A stretch of 64,000 nucleotides of DNA, taken from assembly GCF_000238295.3 (NCBI RefSeq), contig NZ_AHCD03000043.1, forward strand, positions 248,001-312,000. Reading direction: 5' to 3'. Origin of the DNA: Pseudoalteromonas rubra. GTDB lineage: Bacteria > Pseudomonadota > Gammaproteobacteria > Enterobacterales > Alteromonadaceae. Under the pieces are notes generated by a model. It saw only the letters and a program-made list of their open reading frames with translations, did not search any database and was not told where the DNA came from. Every line of letters starts with the position of its first letter. Position 1 is the stretch's first letter. Position numbers and translations under genes: made by a program. Positions 35,274 to 43,860 of this stretch are shown here, piece after piece.

Positions 35274-36986
35274 CTAAAATGTAATGATAGTCGATACCGC
35301 TTCTTCTTCAGCTGTTTCTATCGACATCTTAATGGTCCGTTTTTGCCAGTCTATATCCAGCATGCCATAGTTACTGCCAGACTTATTGATTAAGTGACGG
35401 TTACTGGTGGTGAGGTTTGCGATGTCTTTACTGACAACACCAACCTGACCTGTAGGTATTTTCGCGCCACTGTCAGCACAATTACCCCATTCACCTTTAA
35501 CACCATTGCCACTCTCATCGACTTCGGTGTAACACCAGGGTTTGTCATGATCCCGGGTAATACACCCCTGATAGGTTACCGCGGCATATTTAGCAGGGAA
35601 TTTGCACTGCTTGTTGTAGTTACCGTCTCCTTTGGTATCGGCATAGACAGGTAAACGCAGCGGGTTTTCGATGTGATATGGCCAGTTTTGTCCAAACCCG
35701 GAAGCCGTCACCTCATAAACTCTGGTCATGCCGCCATATTCATTACTGGCAGGAATATCCTTTTGCAGTAACTCACCCCAGTGCTGGTCACCAGATAGGA
35801 AGATCACTGCTTTTGCATTACCTGCATTGATTGACTTCTGTACCAACCTGAGCAGGCGCTCACGCTCCAGAGGAACTTCAGCCCAGGATTCGTAACTGGT
35901 ACCTGACATGTCGGATTCTTGTAGGTTACTTATTGCCTGATCGAACTTTTTACCATCTCCATAGGCACAATAGTTACTCCGATTACGACCCTGATATAAA
36001 GGGGGCAGGACCTGTATTCCACTGGCAATTAACTTAATTTCTGATGGCTTGCTGAGCTCTTTCTCCAGCCATTGCCACTGTTGTTCACCCAAAATCGTAG
36101 TCGCATCACCTTCACAGGCACCATAGCTGGCAAAGGTAGGTGAGCGAAAATAACGCGCATCTAGCGTGATCACATGGGTTTGTTCGCCTTTTTGTCCCAG
36201 CATTTTCGCTTCATAGATACCTGCCTGACCGTTTAGTCTGGGGTCGTCCGCTTTGGCATCAAAGTGACGTAAATACTCCAGCTGGCTTTCGGCACGTTTA
36301 GGATAGTGTTTACCGTCGTTGTTACGGCCAAAGTCATGGTCATCCCAGGTTGCCATAACCGGAATTTCAGCAGCCAGAAACTTCTGGTAGTCTGAATTGC
36401 GCTTCTTATCATCATATTTTTGGCGCATAGTACTCATGTCTTCGGTGTCTGCGTAAATATTGTCACCTAGCCAGAAAAATAAGTCAGGCTTATGTCCTAT
36501 CAGGCGTGCCAGAGCAGCAGGCATGTCGCCTTTTGTTTTAAAGCAAGAGCCCAGCGCGACACGATCCAGGCGCTTCTCGGGTTGCGGATGTGTGTGGCTC
36601 ATCAGGGGATCTGGTGTTTGTGTTGCACATTCTTCCCAACTTCCCTGTTCATCAACATAACACCAGGGGGCACTGTGATTACGTGTCGAGCAGCCGTAAA
36701 ACTGTTCGCCCTGATAGCTGGAGGGCGTTTTACAGCTTTTTCCGGAAACGGTGGTAAATGCAGGGATGGTTTCAATCCGGACATTACCCCAGCTGGAACC
36801 ATCGGTGGCCTGTTTAAGATAGCACCACTGGCTACCAGAGTTATTTTTATCCGTTGTGCCCTGATAACTGGCACCCAAATAACTAAATGTGTTCTGACAC
36901 TGGTCGTAATGCACTTCTGGAGCGCTCAGTGCATGGAAACTGCCAAATACAGTGCTGATGCTGAGCAGTAAGCGTATTGTCTTCAT
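35274..36986 (-). CDS. PhoD-like secreted metallophosphatase with kringle/FN2-like Cys-rich modules
   Basis: A 570-aa secreted protein. The ATG at 36986 is chosen for its signal peptide (MKTIRLLLSISTVFGSFHALSA); the frame is open 12 codons further. The phosphatase part (about 135-560) has 'LGSCFKTKGDMPAAL', 'FWLGDNIYAD' (near 174), 'WDDHDFGRNN' (near 215) and 'FLSGDQHWGEL' (near 399), metal-binding motifs of the PhoD-like family. Two Cys-rich modules precede it and one is inserted near 459-505, each with the pattern C-P-x-Y-x-G-x-x-Y-x-G-C-x-T-R-x-H-x-x-P-W-C-Y then W-x-x-C. That pattern resembles kringle/fibronectin-type-II domains of animals. Expected to act on phosphodiesters or monoesters outside the cytoplasm. 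Confidence 0.88.
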   Translation of the reverse strand: MKTIRLLLSISTVFGSFHALSAPEVHYDQCQNTFSYLGASYQGTTDKNNSGSQWCYLKQATDGSSWGNVRIETIPAFTTVSGKSCKTPSSYQGEQFYGCSTRNHSAPWCYVDEQGSWEECATQTPDPLMSHTHPQPEKRLDRVALGSCFKTKGDMPAALARLIGHKPDLFFWLGDNIYADTEDMSTMRQKYDDKKRNSDYQKFLAAEIPVMATWDDHDFGRNNDGKHYPKRAESQLEYLRHFDAKADDPRLNGQAGIYEAKMLGQKGEQTHVITLDARYFRSPTFASYGACEGDATTILGEQQWQWLEKELSKPSEIKLIASGIQVLPPLYQGRNRSNYCAYGDGKKFDQAISNLQESDMSGTSYESWAEVPLERERLLRLVQKSINAGNAKAVIFLSGDQHWGELLQKDIPASNEYGGMTRVYEVTASGFGQNWPYHIENPLRLPVYADTKGDGNYNKQCKFPAKYAAVTYQGCITRDHDKPWCYTEVDESGNGVKGEWGNCADSGAKIPTGQVGVVSKDIANLTTSNRHLINKSGSNYGMLDIDWQKRTIKMSIETAEEEAVSTIITF

Positions 36987-37664
36987 TATTTTACCTGGTA
37001 TTAACGCAAGCGAAGTAAACAAGTGGCGCTTGCAAGTTCTGTGTGTATTTCCTTTGTTAATTCAACCCAGATGTTCTTTGCAGATAGCATAGTTTGGTGC
37101 ACGGGCAGCCTCATCCTGTTGAGGAAGGCGCAATTTTAGAGACAGGATGTGAAATAATGTTTTCAACTTTATGTCAAAATAAAGTTGATTGACGCTTTTG
37201 CCTTTATTGTTGCGGACTTTTGTTTTGGTGGTGCGTTAAATGAATTAGTGTGCAATAAGAAAGGATTGGAGTGCGAGGAGGTGTCCATTACTTGTGTTTT
37301 ATAAGTTTATTTTGTTTCCTTGTTGTATCTGCTTGTTTATTTTTTGTTTTCATGAATTTTTTCATTGCTGTTTTTGATTGATTTGGGTTCATTTATGACA
37401 ATCTAAAATGATTGGTAATGAGCTCTGAAAGGCCATTGCTTCATCATAGTTAAAAGCTTTTTAAGTATGTGAGTGGTTACATATAAAATGGCTCGGTGAT
37501 GTGCTTTCATGGATTACTTTTACTATTAATAAAAGCAGGATATTCATTTTTTGATTGGATATGCTTTTTAAATTGTTTTTTGTTTTGATTTTTTATTTGA
37601 CAGACTTTTATCTTTTGTGTTTTATTGAACTCGGTTTTACTAAATAATTAAAAGGAAAGTTAAA
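36987..37664. other. Long AT-rich intergenic region before the peptide array
   Basis: 678 bases without a gene. From 37404 it is the first unit of the peptide-gene array: the stretch TAAAATGATTGGTAAT and about 100 following bases recur at 38760 and 40079. The promoter of the first peptide gene is near 37597-37625. The part 36987-37403 shows nothing more than the start region of the phosphatase gene. Confidence 0.6.
37597..37625 (+). promoter_or_regulatory. Promoter of peptide gene 1
   Basis: Perfect -35 TTGACA (37597-37602), 17-base spacer, -10 TTTTAT (37620-37625), 40 bases before the start codon. The same elements are kept in the two other units (38955-38983 and 40274-40302) although the surrounding sequence has drifted, which supports function. 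Confidence 0.7.
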
Positions 37665-37805
37665 ATGAAATTATCACTAAAAAAGCAAAACCTAAAAAAC
37701 CTGAACAAAAAAGAGCAACTGCTGCTTAAAGAGACACGCCAAATCGCAGGTGGTGGCTGGAATACTCAGACTGGATGTTACGAGAAAGGCTGCCAGTATC
37801 ACTAA
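37665..37805 (+). CDS. 46-aa double-glycine-leader peptide, array member 1
   Basis: AAAAGGAAAG ribosome site, then a peptide with a Lys/Leu-rich leader (MKLSLKKQNLKNLNK...) that ends in 'LLLKETRQIAGG' and a 16-residue core GWNTQTGCYEKGCQYH. Leader-core borders at GG and short Cys-containing cores are typical of RiPP and bacteriocin precursors exported by C39-peptidase transporters. Compared with members 2 and 3, both the leader and core carry changes, but GG, W, TQTGCYE-x-GCQ are kept. The two cysteines could form a disulfide or a modified link. No modifying enzyme is in the window. Too short for usual gene finders. Confidence 0.65.
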   Translation: MKLSLKKQNLKNLNKKEQLLLKETRQIAGGGWNTQTGCYEKGCQYH

Positions 37806-37846
37806 GCTTGTCGTTAACTAATTTGTTGACACACTGATTCATAAAG

Positions 37847-37877
37847 AATAAGGCCGCAAAGTGGCCTTATTTTGATT
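37847..37877 (+). terminator. Terminator after peptide gene 1
   Basis: Perfect 9-bp stem AATAAGGCC / GGCCTTATT with a 7-base loop, followed by TTGATT. It begins 41 bases after the stop. Confidence 0.75.
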
Positions 37878-38104
37878 AAAGAGGGATACTCTCAAGTTCA
37901 CAGTAAAATACTGACCATTAATATAAGTATCAATGCTGAATAAACCACTCGTGCTACTTTACACCAAATCGCTTGTTATTTTGTGGGAGAGCTTATTACA
38001 CTTGCGTTCTTTCGCGTTGACCCTCTGAAAGAATAGAACCCCAAACTTACACTGCTCTATTGCTCATATCTGATTGACATCAAAAACCAATTATTAATTA
38101 CTAG

Positions 38105-38144
38105 TATCAAAGTATCAAAGTATCAAAGTATCAAAGTATCAAAG
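38105..38144 (+). repeat. Short tandem repeat, five copies of TATCAAAG
   Basis: Five perfect 8-bp units in a row. The equivalent place in units 2 and 3 has only two units (TATCAAAG then TATTAAAG). The copy number therefore changed after the older duplication, most simply by replication slippage. Confidence 0.9.
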
Positions 38145-38381
38145 GGTATAGGTTGATCTTGCATCTAATTAATTTTAATAACTTAATTCATGTCTAAGGT
38201 GCCGTGGTAGTGGAAGTCACATCTCCTTAGTGTCGCATTACTGTACTTTGATATGGTGTTTCAGCTGCTGTTGACGTACCTAACTTATTATTATAAAAGG
38301 GTTTCAGTCTCAGTGGCTGTGGTTTGCATTGGCCTATTCTCCCTGCCCGGAGTAGGTTTGTTTTGTACTGTAGGAGTTCAC

Positions 38382-38767
38382 GTGCAATAAAAAACCGTCT
38401 GAGTATCGTTGCTGTTATCCCTTTACTTATTACCTGCTTTGTTATCGGTGTTTTGGCCTACCAGGAAGGAAAAGCCGCCGTGACGAAGGAAATTGAAAAT
38501 AACCTGGTTTCACGTCGTAATGCTATGCAAGCTCAGGTTGAACATTATGTTCAAACTATCTCAGATCAGTTGGTAACACTGGCGGGATCCACAATGGTAG
38601 TTGACGCCAGTCGGGCTTTTTCAGGTGCGTTTGCGAGTTATCCGCACGTCCGGGAGGCTGAATTATCTCTGAGCCGCTTTTACGAAACTCAGTTTCTTGA
38701 CCAGTACAGACAAAAAAACCGGGTGACAGTCTCAGCACGAGTAGCCTGTTTACGCGACTTAAAATGA
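38382..38767 (+). pseudogene. Chemoreceptor (MCP) 5' fragment in array unit 1, decayed
   Basis: Corresponds to the start of the chemoreceptor at 41007. The GTG start is followed at once by an in-frame TAA because one T has been lost (GTGCAATAA against GTGCAATTAA). A 12-base in-frame deletion removes part of the first membrane segment, and a lost C (CCGGG against CCCGGG) shifts the frame before the end. After CGCGACT it runs into array unit 2. A non-functional remnant of the original tandem duplication. Confidence 0.9.
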
Positions 38768-38954
38768 TTGGTAATAAGGTTTGAAAGATCATGATTTCAT
38801 GATAGTTCAAGGTTTTTTGAGTATGTGAGTGGTTACATATAAAATGGCTCGGTAATGTACTTTCATGGGGTTATTTTACTGTTAAATAAAGCAGGGTATT
38901 CATTTTTTTTGATTGTGCATTTTTTTAAAATTGTTTTTTTTGTTTTAATTTTAT

Positions 38955-38983
38955 TTGACAGGTTTTTATCTTTTGTGTTTTAT
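38955..38983 (+). promoter_or_regulatory. Promoter of peptide gene 2
   Basis: TTGACA (38955-38960), 17-base spacer, TTTTAT (38978-38983), 40 bases before the start codon; same geometry as in unit 1. Confidence 0.7.
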
Positions 38984-39022
38984 TGAGCTCGGTTTTACTA
39001 AATAATTAAAAGGAAAATTAAA

Positions 39023-39163
39023 ATGAAATTATCACTAAAAAAACAAAACCTAAAAAATCTGAACAAACAAGAGCAATTGCAGCTTAAAGAGACACGCCGT
39101 ATCGCAGGTGGTGCCTGGTTTACGCAGACAGGCTGCTATGAGGACGGTTGTCAGCTCAAATAA
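39023..39163 (+). CDS. 46-aa double-glycine-leader peptide, array member 2
   Basis: Same design as member 1: Lys/Leu-rich leader ending in 'LQLKETRRIAGG', then the core AWFTQTGCYEDGCQLK. Differences from member 1 are K16Q, L20Q and Q26R in the leader and five changes in the core, including both end residues. The core cysteines, Trp and the TQTGCYE stretch are kept. A ribosome site AAAAGGAAAA precedes it. A hairpin with AGAGCCAC/GTGGCTCT arms (39196-39215) follows 33 bases after the stop. Confidence 0.65.
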   Translation: MKLSLKKQNLKNLNKQEQLQLKETRRIAGGAWFTQTGCYEDGCQLK

Positions 39164-39687
39164 GAACCATACATTACACTGAATTCTAAATGTTTAGAGC
39201 CACGATAGTGGCTCTTGTCGTCTACCTGATGATCCTAAATCTACCTTTATAAGAATATTCTTATCTAGTCTTTTTCTTGAATTGAAATAATAAAGCATAG
39301 CCAGAGTTATACTGCTGACGGGACACAAGAGGAGTCAGATATATGCCCTGTAGCCAGCCAAATATTGCAACCTCTTTACTTATTTTTCATTGGTCATACC
39401 TGATTGACATCAAAAACTAATTATTAATTACTAGTATCAAAGTATTAAAGGGTGTAGGTTGATCTTGCATCTAATTAATTTTAATAACTAAATTCATGTC
39501 TAAAGTGCCGTGGTAGTGGAAGTCACATCTTGATAGTGTCGCATTACTGTACTTTGACATGGTGTATTAGCTGCTGTTGACGTACCTGACTTCTGATTAT
39601 CAACGGGTTTCAGTCTCAGTGGCTGTGGTTTGCATTGACCTATTCTCCCTGCCCGGAATAGGTTTGTTTTGTACTGTAGGAGTTCAC
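39164..39687. other. Spacer of array unit 2
   Basis: 524 bases. It contains an 8-bp-stem hairpin (AGAGCCAC 39196-39203, GTGGCTCT 39208-39215, no T tract) and the region upstream of the chemoreceptor start, with the TAGGAG ribosome site just before 39688. No gene is seen. An identical stretch is at 40483-41006. Confidence 0.6.
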
Positions 39688-40086
39688 GTGCAATTAAAAA
39701 ACCGTCTGAGTATCGTTGCTGTTCTGCTTGCTGTTATCCCTTTACTTATTAGCTGCTTTGTTATCGGTGTTTTGGCCTACCAGGAAGGAAAAGCCGCCGT
39801 GACGAAGGAAATTGAAAATAACCTGGTTTCACGTCGTAATGCTATGCAAGCTCAGGTTGAACATTATGTTCAAACTATCTCAGATCAGTTGGTAACACTG
39901 GCGGGATCCACAATGGTAGTTGACGCCAGTCGGGCTTTTTCAGGTGCGTTTGCGAGTTATCCGCACGTCCGGGAGGCTGAATTATCTCTGAGCCGCTTTT
40001 ACGAAACTCAGTTTCTTGACCAGTACAGACAAAAAAACCGGGTGACAGTCTCAGCACGAGTAGCCTGTTTACGCGACTTAAAATGA
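39688..40086 (+). pseudogene. Chemoreceptor (MCP) 5' fragment in array unit 2, hybrid
   Basis: Starts with an intact GTG and first membrane segment identical to the full gene at 41007, then switches within 39753-39839 to the sequence of the unit 1 fragment, including its lost C and frameshifted end ('QKNRVTVSARVACLRDLK', stop at 40084). It could encode a 132-aa membrane-anchored stub without any signalling domain. The hybrid structure marks a crossover, real or made by assembly, inside the 87-bp identical tract. Confidence 0.85.
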
Positions 40087-40273
40087 TTGGTAATAAGGTT
40101 TGAAAGATCATGATTTCATGATAGTTCAAGGTTTTTTGAGTATGTGAGTGGTTACATATAAAATGGCTCGGTAATGTACTTTCATGGGGTTATTTTACTG
40201 TTAAATAAAGCAGGGTATTCATTTTTTTTGATTGTGCATTTTTTTAAAATTGTTTTTTTTGTTTTAATTTTAT

Positions 40274-40302
40274 TTGACAGGTTTTTATCTTTTGTGTTTT
40301 AT
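40274..40302 (+). promoter_or_regulatory. Promoter of peptide gene 3
   Basis: Identical to the promoter of peptide gene 2: TTGACA, 17 bases, TTTTAT. Confidence 0.7.
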
Positions 40303-40341
40303 TGAGCTCGGTTTTACTAAATAATTAAAAGGAAAATTAAA

Positions 40342-40482
40342 ATGAAATTATCACTAAAAAAACAAAACCTAAAAAATCTGAACAAACAAGAGCAATTGCA
40401 GCTTAAAGAGACACGCCGTATCGCAGGTGGTGCCTGGTTTACGCAGACAGGCTGCTATGAGGACGGTTGTCAGCTCAAATAA
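40342..40482 (+). CDS. 46-aa double-glycine-leader peptide, array member 3
   Basis: Identical in DNA and protein to member 2 (39023-39163), with the same promoter, ribosome site and downstream hairpin. If units 2 and 3 are an assembly duplication, only one of the two exists in the cell. Confidence 0.6.
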   Translation: MKLSLKKQNLKNLNKQEQLQLKETRRIAGGAWFTQTGCYEDGCQLK

Positions 40483-41006
40483 GAACCATACATTACACTG
40501 AATTCTAAATGTTTAGAGCCACGATAGTGGCTCTTGTCGTCTACCTGATGATCCTAAATCTACCTTTATAAGAATATTCTTATCTAGTCTTTTTCTTGAA
40601 TTGAAATAATAAAGCATAGCCAGAGTTATACTGCTGACGGGACACAAGAGGAGTCAGATATATGCCCTGTAGCCAGCCAAATATTGCAACCTCTTTACTT
40701 ATTTTTCATTGGTCATACCTGATTGACATCAAAAACTAATTATTAATTACTAGTATCAAAGTATTAAAGGGTGTAGGTTGATCTTGCATCTAATTAATTT
40801 TAATAACTAAATTCATGTCTAAAGTGCCGTGGTAGTGGAAGTCACATCTTGATAGTGTCGCATTACTGTACTTTGACATGGTGTATTAGCTGCTGTTGAC
40901 GTACCTGACTTCTGATTATCAACGGGTTTCAGTCTCAGTGGCTGTGGTTTGCATTGACCTATTCTCCCTGCCCGGAATAGGTTTGTTTTGTACTGTAGGA
41001 GTTCAC
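40483..41006. other. Spacer of array unit 3, upstream region of the chemoreceptor gene
   Basis: 524 bases identical to 39164-39687. TAGGAG at 40997-41002 is the ribosome site for the GTG at 41007. No gene is seen. Confidence 0.6.
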
Positions 41007-42530
41007 GTGCAATTAAAAAACCGTCTGAGTATCGTTGCTGTTCTGCTTGCTGTTATCCCTTTACTTATTAGCTGCTTTGTTATCGGTGTTTTGGCCTACC
41101 AGGAAGGAAAAGCCGCCGTGACGAAGGAAATTGAAAATAACCTGGTTTCACGTCGTAACGCGATGCAAGCTCAGGTTGAACGTTATTTTAAAACTATCTC
41201 GGATCAGGTGGTAACACTGGCGGGCTCCACTATGGTGGTTGACGCCAGTCGGGCTTTTTCAGCAGCGTTTGCGAGTTATCCGCACGCCCGGGAAGCTGAA
41301 CTATCTCTGAGCCGCTTTTACGAAACTCAGTTTCTTAACCAATACAGACAAAAGAACCCGGGCGACAGTCTCAGTGCGAGCAGTCTGTTTTCGCGACTGA
41401 GCCCGACGGCGCGTGGGCTTCAAAGTCACTATATTGCAGCAAACCCCAATCCGCTAGGGAGTAAAGATCAACTGCTGGATGCGGGGGACAACAGTACCTA
41501 CAGCGCCGTGCACCGCCGTTATCACAAAGCACTGCGCGAGTTTCAGGCACGTTTTGGCTTCTACGATATATTTATTACCAACCCTCAGGGGGATGTGGTG
41601 TACTCCGTATTTAAGGAGTTGGACTTTGCAACGTCACTGACCAATGGCCCATTTCGGGAGTCTGGTTTGGCACGTGCCTATGAGGCTGCTCGTGCCCAGC
41701 ATGTGCGTGAAGGACACTTTGTCGACTTCAGCCCTTATATGCCGTCTTACAATGCTGCGGCCGGGTTTGTCAGTTCTGCGATTTTGGCTGATGACGGCAC
41801 TTTGCTTGGTACTTTAATATTCCAGCTGCCTGTGGATGAGATTAATCGCATGCTGACGTTGAATGGACAATGGCATGAACAAGGTCTGGGTGACAGTGGT
41901 GAACTTTATCTGGTGAATCAAAACAAAGTGTTGCTAAACAACAGTCGGTTTTTTGTGGAAGATCCCGGTGGTTTTATTGCGCAGCTCAGGTCATTTGATG
42001 TCGATAAAGACATGGTCGATAACATTGAACAGCAACATACCACCATAGGCACATTGCGAATTGACTCCCCAGGCACCCGGGCTGCGCTGTCAGGCCAAAG
42101 TGGCTTTGCTATTTTCTCTGACTACCGGGCTGTCTCTGTGGCATCGGCCTACGCGCCGCTGGAAATCGATGGGCTACACTGGGCGATTGTGAGCGAAATA
42201 GATGAAAGCGAAGCGTTCGCCATGATCACCGAATTGAAATACTCTGTGCTTAGATCCTCAGTATTATTTGTGTCTGTGGCGGCAATCCTGGCCAGTGTGG
42301 TGGGCTTCTTTGTTGCTAACCGGGTTACACGGCCTGTTATCGCTGCCAGTAAAGCGATCCGTGGCATCGCAGATAATAACGATTTCAGATTGCGTGCACC
42401 CGATGAGGGTGATGATGAGATCCGTGACTTAAGCCGCTCGGTAAATAGTCTGGTTGAGCGGCTACAGCAAAACTTTGCTGACTTACTACACAGTGCGCAT
42501 ACGCTTAAACGCGATGCAAGCTCAGGTTGA
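41007..42530 (+). pseudogene. Methyl-accepting chemotaxis protein, N-terminal part before an internal duplication
   Basis: Starts at GTG 41007 (TAGGAG 5 bases upstream) with a membrane segment (MQLKNRLSIVAVLLAVIPLL...), then a periplasmic sensor of about 390 residues, probably Cache-type, a second membrane segment near 414-436 and HAMP ('RVTRPVIAASKAIRGIA'). At 42509 it jumps back to the sequence of 41159 in another frame and stops at 42530, so the 507-aa product lacks the signalling domain. Removing one 1351-bp unit joins it in frame with the 3' part and gives an intact 768-aa receptor, so the gene is probably intact in the cell if the duplication is an artefact. Confidence 0.85.
41159..42509. 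repeat. 1351-bp direct tandem duplication inside the chemoreceptor gene, copy 1
   Basis: Repeated without visible change at 42510-43860; two bases (AA) at the joint are ambiguous. The unit begins at the first base after the 87-bp tract shared with the array fragments. Confidence 0.95.
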
Positions 42531-43860
42531 ACGTTATTTTAAAACTATCTCGGATCAGGTGGTAACACTGGCGGGCTCCACTATGGTGGTTGACGCCAGT
42601 CGGGCTTTTTCAGCAGCGTTTGCGAGTTATCCGCACGCCCGGGAAGCTGAACTATCTCTGAGCCGCTTTTACGAAACTCAGTTTCTTAACCAATACAGAC
42701 AAAAGAACCCGGGCGACAGTCTCAGTGCGAGCAGTCTGTTTTCGCGACTGAGCCCGACGGCGCGTGGGCTTCAAAGTCACTATATTGCAGCAAACCCCAA
42801 TCCGCTAGGGAGTAAAGATCAACTGCTGGATGCGGGGGACAACAGTACCTACAGCGCCGTGCACCGCCGTTATCACAAAGCACTGCGCGAGTTTCAGGCA
42901 CGTTTTGGCTTCTACGATATATTTATTACCAACCCTCAGGGGGATGTGGTGTACTCCGTATTTAAGGAGTTGGACTTTGCAACGTCACTGACCAATGGCC
43001 CATTTCGGGAGTCTGGTTTGGCACGTGCCTATGAGGCTGCTCGTGCCCAGCATGTGCGTGAAGGACACTTTGTCGACTTCAGCCCTTATATGCCGTCTTA
43101 CAATGCTGCGGCCGGGTTTGTCAGTTCTGCGATTTTGGCTGATGACGGCACTTTGCTTGGTACTTTAATATTCCAGCTGCCTGTGGATGAGATTAATCGC
43201 ATGCTGACGTTGAATGGACAATGGCATGAACAAGGTCTGGGTGACAGTGGTGAACTTTATCTGGTGAATCAAAACAAAGTGTTGCTAAACAACAGTCGGT
43301 TTTTTGTGGAAGATCCCGGTGGTTTTATTGCGCAGCTCAGGTCATTTGATGTCGATAAAGACATGGTCGATAACATTGAACAGCAACATACCACCATAGG
43401 CACATTGCGAATTGACTCCCCAGGCACCCGGGCTGCGCTGTCAGGCCAAAGTGGCTTTGCTATTTTCTCTGACTACCGGGCTGTCTCTGTGGCATCGGCC
43501 TACGCGCCGCTGGAAATCGATGGGCTACACTGGGCGATTGTGAGCGAAATAGATGAAAGCGAAGCGTTCGCCATGATCACCGAATTGAAATACTCTGTGC
43601 TTAGATCCTCAGTATTATTTGTGTCTGTGGCGGCAATCCTGGCCAGTGTGGTGGGCTTCTTTGTTGCTAACCGGGTTACACGGCCTGTTATCGCTGCCAG
43701 TAAAGCGATCCGTGGCATCGCAGATAATAACGATTTCAGATTGCGTGCACCCGATGAGGGTGATGATGAGATCCGTGACTTAAGCCGCTCGGTAAATAGT
43801 CTGGTTGAGCGGCTACAGCAAAACTTTGCTGACTTACTACACAGTGCGCATACGCTTAAA
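42510..43860. repeat. 1351-bp direct tandem duplication inside the chemoreceptor gene, copy 2
   Basis: Second copy of 41159-42509. At 43860 it continues into the signalling domain (CTTAAA|GAAATG). Confidence 0.95.

Larger units (their letters stand above)
37806..38381. other. Spacer of array unit 1
   Basis: 576 bases between peptide gene 1 and the chemoreceptor fragment. It holds the terminator, then AT-rich sequence, and the 8-bp tandem repeat at 38105. Much of the second half matches the corresponding spacers of units 2 and 3, and is the former upstream region of the chemoreceptor gene. No gene seen. Confidence 0.6.
37404..38759. repeat. Peptide-array unit 1 (diverged, older copy)
   Basis: One unit is: upstream region, promoter, peptide gene, hairpin, spacer, and the first 130 or so codons of a chemoreceptor gene. 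This copy differs from units 2 and 3 at many sites (in the peptide, the 8-bp repeat number, and the chemoreceptor fragment), so it is an older duplication. Its end in the chemoreceptor (CGCGACT|TAAAATG) is where the original duplication joined. Confidence 0.85.
38760..40078. repeat. Peptide-array unit 2 (1319 bp)
   Basis: The unit is repeated at 40079 onwards with offset 1319. Taken over the range 38434-39839 the match with offset 1319 is complete to my eye; it ends at the mismatches 38433/39752 on the left and 39840/41159 on the right. Identity thus exceeds one unit by 87 bases, which is the tract shared by the two chemoreceptor sequences. Confidence 0.9.
40079..41398. repeat. Peptide-array unit 3 (continuing into the full chemoreceptor)
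   Basis: Matches unit 2 up to 41158 and then continues as the chemoreceptor proper. Position 41398 is the point at which the older copies break off (CGCGACT). The ancestral unit was thus 1320 bp; units 1 and 2 lost one C. Confidence 0.85.

Noticed and set aside
38105..38144. Short direct repeats that could suggest a CRISPR array
   Set aside because: Units are 8 bp with no spacers, and there are no cas genes; it is a simple tandem repeat.
37404..41156. Insertion sequence as cause of the peptide array
   Set aside because: No transposase and no terminal inverted repeats at the unit borders; the borders fit plain tandem duplication that ends inside the chemoreceptor gene.
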